DNA of 64,000 nt. Origin: Phocaeicola paurosaccharolyticus JCM 15092 (GTDB lineage Bacteria > Bacteroidota > Bacteroidia > Bacteroidales > Bacteroidaceae). Shown here in pieces: positions 10,340 to 18,868 of this stretch. How positions within the stretch are numbered: the first letter of the stretch is position 1; the number at the start of each line of letters is the position of its first letter. A program made the position numbers and the translations under genes. The stretch spans positions 265,991 through 329,990 of the forward strand of contig NZ_BAJR01000001.1 of NCBI RefSeq assembly GCF_000613805.1. The letters are read 5' to 3'. Below the pieces are notes generated by a model. That model was not told the origin of the DNA. It saw only the letters and a list, made by a program, of their open reading frames with translations, and did no database searches.

Positions 10340-11329
10340 ATGATACAAATGGAAGAAATAATTACCCCTATTAGTAAGGAGGTGCTAAAGTCAGAATTGA
10401 CTGAAGAGAAGAGACTCCGATTTACCAATAAGAGTCATAACGAGATATACGTTATTACTGCTCAGAATTCTCCTAATGTTATGAAAGAGATAGGTCGATT
10501 GAGAGAAATAGCATTTAGAGCAGCTGGTGGAGGTACTGGTAAATCTATGGATATTGATGAGTATGATACTATGGATGATCCATATAAACAACTCATAGTA
10601 TGGAATCCTGAAGGAGAAGAAATTTTAGGAGGATATAGATATCTGTTGGGTGATGAAGTTAAGTTTGATGAAACAGGCAAACCGATACTTGCAACATCTC
10701 ATATGTTTAATTTCTCTCAAGAATTTATTAAAAATTACCTGCCTTACACTGTTGAACTAGGTAGATCCTTCGTTACTCTTGAGTATCAGTCATCACGTGC
10801 CGGCTCAAAAGGCCTGTTCGCTTTGGATAATCTTTGGGATGGGCTTGGAGCACTTACTGTTATTAAACCAAATGTGAAGTATTACTTTGGTAAAATGACA
10901 ATGTATCCTAGTTATCACCGTCAGGGGCGAGATATGATTCTGTATTTCCTTAACAAGCATTTTGGAGATAAGGATAAGCTTATTACTCCGATGAAACCTT
11001 TGGAAATTGAGACAAATCGTGACTTCTTAGAGAATCTTTTTTGCTGTAACTCATTCAAGGAGGATTATAAAATTCTGAATACAGAGGTTAGAAAGCTTGG
11101 ATATAATATACCCCCTCTTGTTAATGCCTATATGGGTCTTTCACCAACAATGAGAATGTTCGGCACCGCCATAAACTATGGTTTCGGTGATGTAGAGGAG
11201 ACAGGTATACTTATTGCTGTAGATGAGATATTGGAAGATAAAAGAGTAAGACATATAGAGTCGTTTGTAAAAGAGCATCCAGAGGCTTTGAGATTTACTT
11301 CAGGAGCTAATCCTATCATATCAAAATAG
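10340..11329 (+). CDS. glsB: GNAT/OlsB-like N-acyltransferase, glycine lipid synthesis GlsB
   Basis: A 329-residue protein of the OlsB/hemolysin-related acyltransferase group. Typical segments are IAFRAAGGGTGKSMDIDEYD, GGYRYLLG and VELGRSFV, followed by a long C-terminal region. By homology to the B. theta enzyme it would transfer a 3-hydroxyacyl group from ACP to the amine of glycine, giving the substrate for GlsA. It follows glsA in the same operon and is closed by a terminator at 11364-11388. Confidence 0.85.
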   Translation: MIQMEEIITPISKEVLKSELTEEKRLRFTNKSHNEIYVITAQNSPNVMKEIGRLREIAFRAAGGGTGKSMDIDEYDTMDDPYKQLIVWNPEGEEILGGYRYLLGDEVKFDETGKPILATSHMFNFSQEFIKNYLPYTVELGRSFVTLEYQSSRAGSKGLFALDNLWDGLGALTVIKPNVKYYFGKMTMYPSYHRQGRDMILYFLNKHFGDKDKLITPMKPLEIETNRDFLENLFCCNSFKEDYKILNTEVRKLGYNIPPLVNAYMGLSPTMRMFGTAINYGFGDVEETGILIAVDEILEDKRVRHIESFVKEHPEALRFTSGANPIISK

Positions 11330-11363
11330 ATTATTATCGAAACATACAGATAAACAATATTAT

Positions 11364-11388
11364 AGAGCTCGGATTTGATTCGGGCTCT
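11364..11388 (+). terminator. Rho-independent terminator after glsB
   Basis: AGAGCTCG (11364-11371) pairs with CGGGCTCT (11381-11388), with one G-U pair and a 9-base loop, followed by TTTTTA. It lies 35 bp after the glsB stop. Confidence 0.85.
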
Positions 11389-11494
11389 TTTTATAATAAC
11401 TTCTGTTGGTGATAAATATCTGTCTGTTAAAAGGTAGGCTCACTCCGAAACATTGGAGATTTCACAAATTCTATTTCTTCTTGATAAATATTAT

Positions 11495-11502
11495 TATCTT
11501 TG
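11495..11502 (+). promoter_or_regulatory. Candidate promoter reading into the 22-bp repeat array
   Basis: TATCTTTG followed by C is a perfect -7 element; TTTC at 11474-11477 lies 17 bp upstream as a weak -33. No gene lies downstream on this strand (dgt is antisense), so a transcript would run straight through the repeat array that begins 53 bp later. The sequence between the glsB terminator and the promoter shows nothing else recognisable. Confidence 0.45.
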
Positions 11503-11554
11503 CTTCGTGTTAAGAAAAGAGAGAATCAGTTATTTTCATTGTTCGGGAAAATGA

Positions 11555-11695
11555 ATCATGATAGACTGTTCAACCGATCATGATTCATTGATTAGCCGAT
11601 CATGATCCATTACTTAACCGATCATGATTCATTGATTAATCTGTCATGATCTATTTATAAACCGATCACGACAGATTTTATTATACTAACTGATG
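11555..11695 (+). repeat. Six-unit array of 22-bp units built on the palindrome ATCATGAT, with conserved 31-bp end
   Basis: ATCATGAT or a one- to two-base variant starts at 11555, 11577, 11599, 11621, 11643 and 11665, an exact 22-bp period. The 14-bp spacers are similar but not identical (for example TCATTGATTAGCCG and CCATTACTTAACCG). The last unit is degraded to ATCACGAC and continues into a sequence ending ACTAACTGATG at 11695. The same structure, inverted, is found at 63829-63925, where the final 31 bp differ at only two positions. Neither copy encodes a protein, since 22 is not a multiple of three and frames close quickly. Function unknown. Confidence 0.9.
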
Positions 11696-11729
11696 AACCG
11701 GATTTTATTCCCAACTTTGGTTTTCGAGA

Positions 11730-13060
11730 TTATACAGCAGGAATGCTGTCCCCGTTTATTTTGCGATAAAGATCAAGAGCATATATATCCGTCATACCTG
11801 AGATATAGTCGAGCACACCCTGAATGCGTGTATAGATATCCTCATCGCATATATTGTACTGGTTTGATACTCTGTTTATTAGAAGTCTTGAATATGCCTT
11901 CTCAGGTGAGTTTACGGCATCTACCATAAGCCTATGAGAGTGTTTATTATCTTGAAACCGGCAAGCTCAATATCAACGACGTCTCTTGAGTGATAAATCT
12001 TTTGTATAGCAACTTCCGAGCATCTATTATATGCAGTGCGAGCCTTTTCGGACATGCTCTTTATGAGAGTAGAATTAAAATCGCCATCAAGTATCTTCTC
12101 CTCATTTTTCATGAATGCTTCGGTGCACTCATTAATCATGATGCTTATTGCCAGTGAGCGTAGGTAGGCAATCTGTTCATTCTTATCGGTTACTATTTTG
12201 CATATATTTTTTATACTTTCAATCTTCTTATCTGTAAAGAATGTAGAGTATAGGTCCACGCTCTCCTGGAAGGTTAGAATCTTAAGTTTGTATGCATCTT
12301 CTATATCCATCATCTGATAGCATATATCGTCTGCAGCCTCTACTAGATAAACAAGAGGGTGTCTTGCAAAGCGTAGCGGCTCATTCTCTTTGCTTAGTTG
12401 TCGGATACCAAGTTCAAGGGCAATTTTTTTATAATCCTGTTCTTCAGAAATAAAAAATCCAAATTTCTGTTTGTTACCGGCAAGTTGCGATGAAAAGGGG
12501 TATTTTACTACAGAAGCCAATGTTGAATATGTAAGCACAAACCCTCCTTTACGTCTTCCCTGGAATTGATGGGTAAGTAGACGGAGGGCATTTGCATTTC
12601 CTTCAAAATGAGTGAGGTCATTCCATTGACTATCTGTGAACTTACTTCTTAGCTCAACTCCTTTGCCTTCTGAGAAGAATGTGGCTATTGCCTTCTCTCC
12701 TGAGTGACCGAAAGGTGGGTTGCCAAGGTCGTGTGCAAGACAAGCGGCAGAGACTATTGAACCAATCTCGGAGATATGAGTTTCCGATAGACTGGGGTGT
12801 TTTTGAAGAAGCTTAGTTGAAATTATATTTCCTAATGAACGACCAACACACGAAACCTCAAGGCTATGTGTAAGACGGTTGTGCACGAAGATACTCCCAG
12901 GCAGAGGAAAAACCTGTGTCTTATTCTGTAGTCTGCGGAATGGAGCTGAGAAGATAAGTCTGTCATAATCTCTTTGAAACTCAGACCTATCGTCTTTTCT
13001 TAAATCATGAATTTCTTCAAGTCCAAGTCGCTTGTTTGATATCAGTTTTTCCCATTCCAT
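11730..13060 (-). pseudogene. dgt: dGTP triphosphohydrolase Dgt, interrupted by a single-base frameshift
   Basis: HD-domain enzyme that hydrolyses dGTP to deoxyguanosine and triphosphate. The main frame (13060-11921, 379 residues) has HNRLTHSLEV and LAHDLGNPPFGHSGEKA, the metal-binding His and His-Asp. It stops after INTLIGLW, while the next frame (11927-11730) continues VDAVNSPEKAYSRLL to YISGMTDIYALDLYRKING, the normal Dgt C-terminus. Together they give about 444 residues, the usual length. Adding one A in GGCTTATGG (about 11925) restores one frame. No slippery heptamer is visible, so this is an indel, either real or a sequencing error. Confidence 0.88.
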
Positions 13061-13080
13061 TTTACACTGTCGTTTATTTG

Positions 13081-13088
13081 CAAAAGTA
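13081..13088 (-). promoter_or_regulatory. -7 element of dgt promoter
   Basis: The minus strand reads TACTTTTG followed by C, a match to TAnnTTTG, about 20 bp upstream of the dgt ATG at 13060. Confidence 0.6.
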
Positions 13089-13160
13089 TAAAACTTCCTT
13101 TTAAAAAAGTGTAAATAGATAGATTATTACATTGATTTTACTAAATTCGCAAAATGTTAA

Positions 13161-13168
13161 TAAGTTTG
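13161..13168 (+). promoter_or_regulatory. -7 element of dut promoter
   Basis: TAAGTTTG matches TAnnTTTG and ends only 8 bp before the preferred dut ATG (13177). If it is used, the mRNA has almost no 5' leader. Confidence 0.5.
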
Positions 13169-13176
13169 ATAAAACG

Positions 13177-13611
13177 ATGAAAGTAAAGATTATTAATAAG
13201 TCACATCATCCGTTGCCGGCATATGCAACCGAACAGTCGGCAGGGCTCGACATACGTGCAAATATTGATACCCCAATTGAGTTAAAACCCCTCCAAAGAT
13301 GTCTTGTTCCGACAGGACTATATATGGCTTTACCAAAAGGGTATGAAGCTCAAGTAAGACCAAGAAGTGGTTTGGCAATAAAAAAAGGAATTGGTGTTTT
13401 GAACTCTCCTGGTACAATAGATGCAGATTATAGAGGTGAGATTTGTGTAATATTGATTAACCTTTCATCCGAGAATTTCATTATTGAAGATGGCGAGAGA
13501 GTAGCCCAGCTTGTAATCTCTAAGTTTGAGCAGACTCAGTGGGATGAGGTGGAGGTACTTGACGAGACCGAACGTGGTGACGGAGGTTTCGGTCATACTG
13601 GAAAAAAATAG
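13177..13611 (+). CDS. dut: Deoxyuridine 5'-triphosphate nucleotidohydrolase (dUTPase)
   Basis: Trimeric enzyme converting dUTP to dUMP, lowering uracil incorporation and feeding dTMP synthesis. The 144 residues from MKVKIINKS hold all five motifs, including [30 protein letters not shown] and the C-terminal [10 protein letters not shown]. The frame is open to 13132, but the internal ATG at 13177 gives the normal N-terminus and follows the -7 element. The next gene starts 3 bp after the stop. Confidence 0.96.
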   Translation: MKVKIINKSHHPLPAYATEQSAGLDIRANIDTPIELKPLQRCLVPTGLYMALPKGYEAQVRPRSGLAIKKGIGVLNSPGTIDADYRGEICVILINLSSENFIIEDGERVAQLVISKFEQTQWDEVEVLDETERGDGGFGHTGKK

Positions 13612-13614
13612 AAG

Positions 13615-15426
13615 ATGAAGAAAACTATATTGATAGAAAAAATCATACTGGCGGTTTGTATTGTGTTCTCTATGATCTCATGCGGGACACTGAAGAGCCA
13701 TAAAGAAACCTTGCCTGTGCACAAAAATGTGGTTGCATCAGAAAACTTATCTGCTGATGCACAGAGAAGGTATGACTATTTCTATCTCGAAGCGTTACGC
13801 TTGAAAGAGAAAGGTGAATACGATGCTGCATTCGACTTGTTGAATCATTGTGTCAGTATAAACCCAAACGGAGCAGCTTCATTATACGAACTTTTCAGGT
13901 TTTACATGTATATGAAGCAACCTGAAAATGCAGAAAAAGCATTAAAGAAAGCAGTAAAAATCTCTCCTGACAACTATTGGTATAAGCAAACGCTAGCATC
14001 CTACTATCAGGATAAAGGACTTTTGCCGGAGGCTATTTATGTTTTCGAAGATATGTCTACACAATTTCCTACACGCTTGGAACCGCTTATCTCATTGGTC
14101 GATTTATACAATAGGACTAAAGATTATGATCAGGTTATCGCAACATTGAACCGTCTTGAGGGCCTTGACGGGAAGTCGGAGCAGATAAGTATGGAGAAGT
14201 TCAGGATGTATCTCAGTAAAGGAGACGATGTTAAGGCGTTCACAGAGATTGAGAATCTTGCAAAGGAGTATCCATATGATATGAGATATATGACAATCCT
14301 TGGAGATGTATATCTTAATAATGGAAAGAGCGAAAAGGCTTATGATACCTATATGAAAGTTTTGCAGAAAGAGCCTGGATATGCTCCAGCAATGCTCTCT
14401 CTGGCATCTTACTACGAGAAACAGGGTAATGACTCACTTTATCAGAATCAGATAGATTCTGTACTTCTTAATGAATCACTGGATAGTAACTCCAAACTTG
14501 ATATCATGAGAGGCCTTATAGTTAAATCTGAACAGACAGACAAGGATAGCATAAAGATTGCATCTCTTTTCAACTCTATCTTGATGAAAAAACAGGAAAA
14601 TGCAGATATTGCAATGCTCGCTGCTCAATATATGCTTAGCAAGAATATGAATAAGGAGTCGGTACCTATACTCAATATGGTTCTTGAAATTGATCCTGAG
14701 AATACTCCTGCTCGTCTGCAATTGCTTAACTTTGCTCTTAAAGAGGAGAATGCTGAAAAGATTATTGATATATGCAAACGTGCTATAGAGTATACTCCCG
14801 AAGTATTGGAGTACTATTACTATCTGGGATTATCATATCATCAGAAAGAGATGACAGATGAGGCACTTAGTGTTTTCAAAAAAGGCGTGGGCCAGGTTAC
14901 CTCTAAGAGTGATAAGAATATAGCGTCAGATTTCTATGCTATAATGGGAGACCTTTATCACGTAAAAGGAATGAATAAGGAGGCTTATGCAGCTTATGAC
15001 TCTTCTCTGGTTTATAAAGCTGACAATATAGGTGCTCTTAATAACTATGCATACTATCTGTCGGTGGAGAAAACGAACCTTGACAAGGCAGAAGAGATGA
15101 GTTATCGTACAGTAAAGGCTGAACCAACTAATGGGACCTATCTTGACACTTATGCATGGATACTATTTGAAAAAGGGAAATATGCTGAAGCAAAGATATA
15201 TATAGATCAGGCATTGATTAATGATGGTGATAAAAGTTCTGTAGTAGTTGAACATGCTGGTGACATATATGCCAAGAATGGAGATATAGAAAAAGCAGTT
15301 CAATATTGGGACAAAGCATATAAATTAGCTCAGGAAGGTGATTCTGATAATGGAAACAAGAGAGAAGTAAAAGAGCTTAACTTGCTTAAAAAGAAAATTG
15401 CACAAAAGAAATATTTATTACAATGA
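13615..15426 (+). CDS. Tetratricopeptide-repeat lipoprotein
   Basis: A 603-residue protein with a lipoprotein signal peptide ending FSMISC (lipid-modified Cys at about residue 23), then many TPR units from about residue 50 to 570, for example PENAEKALKKAVKISPDN and EYYYYLGLSYHQKEMTDEA. It is probably a periplasm-facing scaffold. Its genes on each side (dut 3 bp upstream, the DUF4292 lipoprotein overlapping by 4 bp, then an EnvC-like protein) point to an envelope role, but no specific partner can be named. Confidence 0.85.
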   Translation: MKKTILIEKIILAVCIVFSMISCGTLKSHKETLPVHKNVVASENLSADAQRRYDYFYLEALRLKEKGEYDAAFDLLNHCVSINPNGAASLYELFRFYMYMKQPENAEKALKKAVKISPDNYWYKQTLASYYQDKGLLPEAIYVFEDMSTQFPTRLEPLISLVDLYNRTKDYDQVIATLNRLEGLDGKSEQISMEKFRMYLSKGDDVKAFTEIENLAKEYPYDMRYMTILGDVYLNNGKSEKAYDTYMKVLQKEPGYAPAMLSLASYYEKQGNDSLYQNQIDSVLLNESLDSNSKLDIMRGLIVKSEQTDKDSIKIASLFNSILMKKQENADIAMLAAQYMLSKNMNKESVPILNMVLEIDPENTPARLQLLNFALKEENAEKIIDICKRAIEYTPEVLEYYYYLGLSYHQKEMTDEALSVFKKGVGQVTSKSDKNIASDFYAIMGDLYHVKGMNKEAYAAYDSSLVYKADNIGALNNYAYYLSVEKTNLDKAEEMSYRTVKAEPTNGTYLDTYAWILFEKGKYAEAKIYIDQALINDGDKSSVVVEHAGDIYAKNGDIEKAVQYWDKAYKLAQEGDSDNGNKREVKELNLLKKKIAQKKYLLQ

Positions 15427-16256
15427 TGAAAAGGAACTTTATCTATCTATCCCTGTTCATTATGGTTTCTATGGTATCTTCGTGTTCTTCTACAAAGAAG
15501 ATGACAAAGAGTGTAACTGTAGGTGAACTAACAGAGAGAGAATATGTAGATAAAATTATAGATAACAGAAATAAGTTTGATGTCATATGGGCAAAATCTG
15601 TGTTCACCCTCATTTTTGATAAGAAAGATCCTATCAGCGTTTCAGGAACAATGAGGATAAAGAGAGGTGAGGTAGTTATGCTTTCCGCTGTTCCTCTGCT
15701 CGGTATAGAGGTGGCAAGAGTAGAAATTACTCCTTCAGGTGTGCTTGTTATTGACCGAATGAAGAAGAGATATGTCAAGGTTTCATATTCAGAACTGAAT
15801 AGTTATGTAAAGAAGAGTTTCGACTATAATTCTCTTGAGGCGCTTTTTATAAACTCCATATTTATACCAGGTGCGAATGGCTTATCGACTCATAGCTCTG
15901 ATAGATACAAAATATCTAAGGATGCAGACAATGTTACTATACATGTAGATAGTTCAAAAGAACTGAATTATAGCTTTATTACAAGTTCGTCTAGCGGCCG
16001 ACTTATAGAGAGTGACATATGCCTTAAGGGTACTCCTTATACCATGAGATGGAAATATGGCAACTTCAGACCTTTGCAGAATAGTGAGTTTCCATCGGTG
16101 ATGAATGTAAACCTAGATGGAGTTAAGAATAAAATTTCTCTTGAAATAGAACTGACAAAGCTAACGAACAATTCTGACTGGACCTATACGACAGATATTC
16201 CCAAAAAATATGAAAAGGTCGGATTGGATGATATCTTAAAAATTTTTGCTAAATGA
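15423..16256 (+). CDS. DUF4292 lipoprotein
   Basis: A 277-residue predicted lipoprotein: hydrophobic signal peptide and lipobox MVSSC near residue 21. The rest matches the Bacteroidetes DUF4292 family, whose beta-rich fold is compared with LolA/LolB lipoprotein carriers (SGTMRIKRGEVVMLSAVPLLG is typical). It overlaps the TPR gene and the EnvC-like gene by 4 bp each, so the three are translationally coupled. An outer-membrane lipoprotein or lipid handling function is inference only. Confidence 0.82.
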   Translation: MMKRNFIYLSLFIMVSMVSSCSSTKKMTKSVTVGELTEREYVDKIIDNRNKFDVIWAKSVFTLIFDKKDPISVSGTMRIKRGEVVMLSAVPLLGIEVARVEITPSGVLVIDRMKKRYVKVSYSELNSYVKKSFDYNSLEALFINSIFIPGANGLSTHSSDRYKISKDADNVTIHVDSSKELNYSFITSSSSGRLIESDICLKGTPYTMRWKYGNFRPLQNSEFPSVMNVNLDGVKNKISLEIELTKLTNNSDWTYTTDIPKKYEKVGLDDILKIFAK

Positions 16257-17590
16257 TGAAACGTTTTCTACTCTTATTAATTACATGTCTGTCTGTCTTT
16301 TTTGTATCTGCTCAATCTACAAAGAAGATTAAAGAGTTGGAGTCGCAGAGAAATCAGTTGCGTGAACAGATTGCAAAGTCCGAGACTATATTGAAATCGA
16401 CTAATAAAGATGTCAAGAGTCAGTTGGCTAACCTTGCACTTATAAATGGGCAAATTATAGAGAGGAAGAAATATGTTTATCTTATGGAAGAGAATCTGAA
16501 GGAACTAGGAAATGACCTTTTTAAATTGCAGAAGCAGCTTAATGCTCTTCAAAGGGATTTGAAAGATAAGAAAGATAAATATGAAGCTTCTGTAAAATAT
16601 CTATATAGGAATAAATCTATCCAAGATAAGCTTTTGTTTATTTTATCGGCAGATAACTTCTCACAAACATACCGTAGATTGAGATATGTTAACGAGTATG
16701 CCAACTATCAGCGTGTTCAGGCTAAAGAGATAGAGAAAAGACAAGTTCAGGTAAATGCAAAGAAGGCTGAAGTGGAGAGTGTAAGAGAGGAGAAGTCTAA
16801 ATTGCTTAGACAAGGAGAAGAGGAGAAGGCAAGACTTGAGATTCAGGAGAAGGACAGGCAGGTAATTTTAGGGTCTCTTAAAAAGAAGCAGAATAGCATT
16901 CAGGCTGAGATAAACAAGAAGAAACGTACAGCTCAGAAACTTAACGCCCAAATTGACAGGCTTATTGAAATTGAGATAGAGAAAGCTAGAAAGAGAGCTG
17001 AGGAAGAGGCTAGAAGGAAGGCAGCAGAGGAGGCTAGGAGAGCTGAGGCATTAAGAGAAAAAGAAAAGGAGAGCAGCAAGAGTACTGCCAAGAAATCGAC
17101 TAAGTCTGTAGAAAAGAGAAAAACAGAAAAAGCAAAACCTCTTGAAATTTTCAATATGAACGACAATGACAGACATTTGTCTAGTAATTTTGAAAGGAAC
17201 AAGGGCATTCTTCCTGTACCTGTAACCGGACCATATGTGATAGTCAGCCACTATGGTCAGTATGGTGTCGATGGGCTGAAGAATGTAGTACTTGATAACA
17301 AGGGAATAGATATAAAAGGGCAGAGAGGTGCCAAGGCTAGAGCGATATTTGATGGAGAGGTATCTGCTGTATTCCAATATAATGGATTAAGTAATGTCTT
17401 AATCAGACACGGACAATATATATCTGTATATTGCAATCTTTCATCTGTATCAGTATCAAGAGGTAATCGTGTCGGAACGCGAGACGTTATTGGTAATATA
17501 AGTACTGACTCATCAGGAAATACCATACTCCATTTCCAGCTCAGAAAAGAGACTTCTAAGCTGAATCCGGAAACTTGGTTAGGCAGATAA
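16253..17590 (+). CDS. EnvC-like murein hydrolase activator with degenerate LytM (M23) domain
   Basis: A 445-residue secreted protein: signal peptide (to about SAQ, residue 21), long coiled coil (about 22-260, with an Ala/Glu/Arg-rich segment), linker, and LytM domain (about 320-445). The metal ligands of active M23 peptidases are mostly lost: the first-motif His is Asn in NKGIDI, the Y-x-H-L His is Asn in VYCNLSSV, and the HxH motif is ILHF. This matches E. coli EnvC, whose inactive LytM domain activates amidases, down to the C-terminal PETWLGR. Predicted role: control of septal peptidoglycan splitting. Confidence 0.85.
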   Translation: MMKRFLLLLITCLSVFFVSAQSTKKIKELESQRNQLREQIAKSETILKSTNKDVKSQLANLALINGQIIERKKYVYLMEENLKELGNDLFKLQKQLNALQRDLKDKKDKYEASVKYLYRNKSIQDKLLFILSADNFSQTYRRLRYVNEYANYQRVQAKEIEKRQVQVNAKKAEVESVREEKSKLLRQGEEEKARLEIQEKDRQVILGSLKKKQNSIQAEINKKKRTAQKLNAQIDRLIEIEIEKARKRAEEEARRKAAEEARRAEALREKEKESSKSTAKKSTKSVEKRKTEKAKPLEIFNMNDNDRHLSSNFERNKGILPVPVTGPYVIVSHYGQYGVDGLKNVVLDNKGIDIKGQRGAKARAIFDGEVSAVFQYNGLSNVLIRHGQYISVYCNLSSVSVSRGNRVGTRDVIGNISTDSSGNTILHFQLRKETSKLNPETWLGR

Positions 17591-17612
17591 TCTGGTTTTT
17601 AATCAGATTATC
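17586..17612. terminator. Bidirectional terminator between the EnvC-like and M20 genes
   Basis: GATAATCTG (17586-17594) pairs with CAGATTATC (17604-17612) around GTTTTTAAT. The stem contains the stop codon of the plus-strand gene and the last codons of the minus-strand gene, an extremely compact convergent junction. Confidence 0.7.
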
Positions 17613-18667
17613 AGTCCATCAAGGATATTTATGTATGTCTCTATACCCGATTCAATCTCATTGAGCATTATGTACTCATCTGCTGTATGAGAACGAGATG
17701 ACTTTCCTGGGCCAATCTTTATTGATGGGAATTTCATGAGTGCCTGATCTGAAAGAGTAGGTGAGCCATAAGGTGTCAGCCCTAGTTCTACACATCTCTT
17801 TACGAATTGATGGTTACCATCAATCTTCGAAGAATTTAGTCGGAATGAACGTGCAGTGACCTCGCTGGTTACATTTCCCTTTATTTTATTGAATAGCTCT
17901 TCATTAGACCAGTTCTCATTACTCCTTATATCTACGACAAAGCTACATGTGTCAGGAATTACATTATGCTGACTTCCTGCATTGATTTGAGTAACGCTCA
18001 TCTTAACATCTCCAAGTAATGGGGAGCCATTTCCGAATTTATAATTCTTGAACCAGTTAATATCTTCCATTGCAAGATAGATTGCATTTATTCCCTCCTC
18101 GCGAGCTGCATGACCAGCTTTTCCTCTTGCTACTACGTCAAGAACCATCAGCCCCTTCTCGGCAACTGCAGGTTGCATCTCAGTAGGTTCTCCTACAATA
18201 CCTAGGGATATAGGAGGTAGTTGAGATATTACGCTCTCAATACCGTCTTTCCCGGAAACCTCTTCTTCGCATGAAGCGAGGAATATAAGATTGTAGTTCT
18301 GTCTCTTTTGAGAGAGGTATCTGTAAACCTGGAAAAGAGAGACTAGACTTGCGCCAGCATCGTTGCTGCCAAGTCCATATAACTTGCCATTCTCCAACTT
18401 TGGAGTGAATGGATGCTTACGCCATCCATTTACCGGTTTTACAGTATCTATATGTGAGTTTAAAAGGATGGTAGGTTTCTTTAAATCAAAGTCCGGTGCA
18501 ATACACCAAACATTATTGCCTGATCTTCCTGTAAGTATTCCAGCCTCCTCTATATATGTCTGTAAGAAGTCTGCCGCTTTATCTTCTTCACGGCTTAATG
18601 AAGGAATTCTGATTAGCGAACTAAGCAAAGTTATCGCCTCTGATGAGTAATATTCTATATCAACCAT
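17603..18667 (-). CDS. M20-family deacylase, ArgE/DapE type
   Basis: A 354-residue dizinc hydrolase. Metal-site motifs are visible: LLNSHIDTV, GLGSNDAGAS, SCEEEVSG with the general-base Glu pair, GEPTEM, and the C-terminal RSHTADEY. An inserted dimerisation domain (KAGHAAREEG onwards) is typical. In Bacteroidetes such proteins often act in arginine synthesis on N-acylated citrulline or ornithine (ArgE-like). The neighbours are not arginine genes, so the substrate is an inference from similarity. Confidence 0.85.
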   Translation of the reverse strand: MVDIEYYSSEAITLLSSLIRIPSLSREEDKAADFLQTYIEEAGILTGRSGNNVWCIAPDFDLKKPTILLNSHIDTVKPVNGWRKHPFTPKLENGKLYGLGSNDAGASLVSLFQVYRYLSQKRQNYNLIFLASCEEEVSGKDGIESVISQLPPISLGIVGEPTEMQPAVAEKGLMVLDVVARGKAGHAAREEGINAIYLAMEDINWFKNYKFGNGSPLLGDVKMSVTQINAGSQHNVIPDTCSFVVDIRSNENWSNEELFNKIKGNVTSEVTARSFRLNSSKIDGNHQFVKRCVELGLTPYGSPTLSDQALMKFPSIKIGPGKSSRSHTADEYIMLNEIESGIETYINILDGLII

Positions 18668-18687
18668 AACTATATCTTTTTGTAATA

Positions 18688-18695
18688 CAAAGATA
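18688..18695 (-). promoter_or_regulatory. -7 element of the M20 deacylase promoter
   Basis: The minus strand reads TATCTTTG followed by T, about 20 bp before the gene start at 18667. Confidence 0.6.
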
Positions 18696-18838
18696 CATTA
18701 TTAGTAAAATAAGTTTGTTACTATTCTAATAATAATTAAGTTAATAGTGCAACTACATATTCATTCTAAGCTTGTTAACCCTTTGAGCCGTTGGCTAAAT
18801 TAATGATATAATGTTATGTGTAATTCCAAATTAAACCA

Positions 18839-18846
18839 TACCTTTG
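18839..18846 (+). promoter_or_regulatory. -7 element of the acyl-CoA ligase promoter
   Basis: TACCTTTG followed by CGGC, 22 bp before the ATG at 18869. Confidence 0.6.
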
Positions 18847-18868
18847 CGGCAATTTAAAATGATTTGTA

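Noticed and set aside
11555..11695. CRISPR array
   Set aside because: The period is 22 bp with an 8-bp palindrome and partly similar 14-bp spacers; CRISPR repeats and spacers are each longer than about 20 bp, and no cas genes are present.
11693..11929. Plus-strand frame of 78 codons
   Set aside because: Antisense to the C-terminal coding part of dgt, which has clear family sequence; no promoter or homology signal.
11921..11930. Programmed -1 frameshift in dgt
   Set aside because: No slippery heptamer or downstream structure is visible, and the family is not known to use one; a lost base explains it better.
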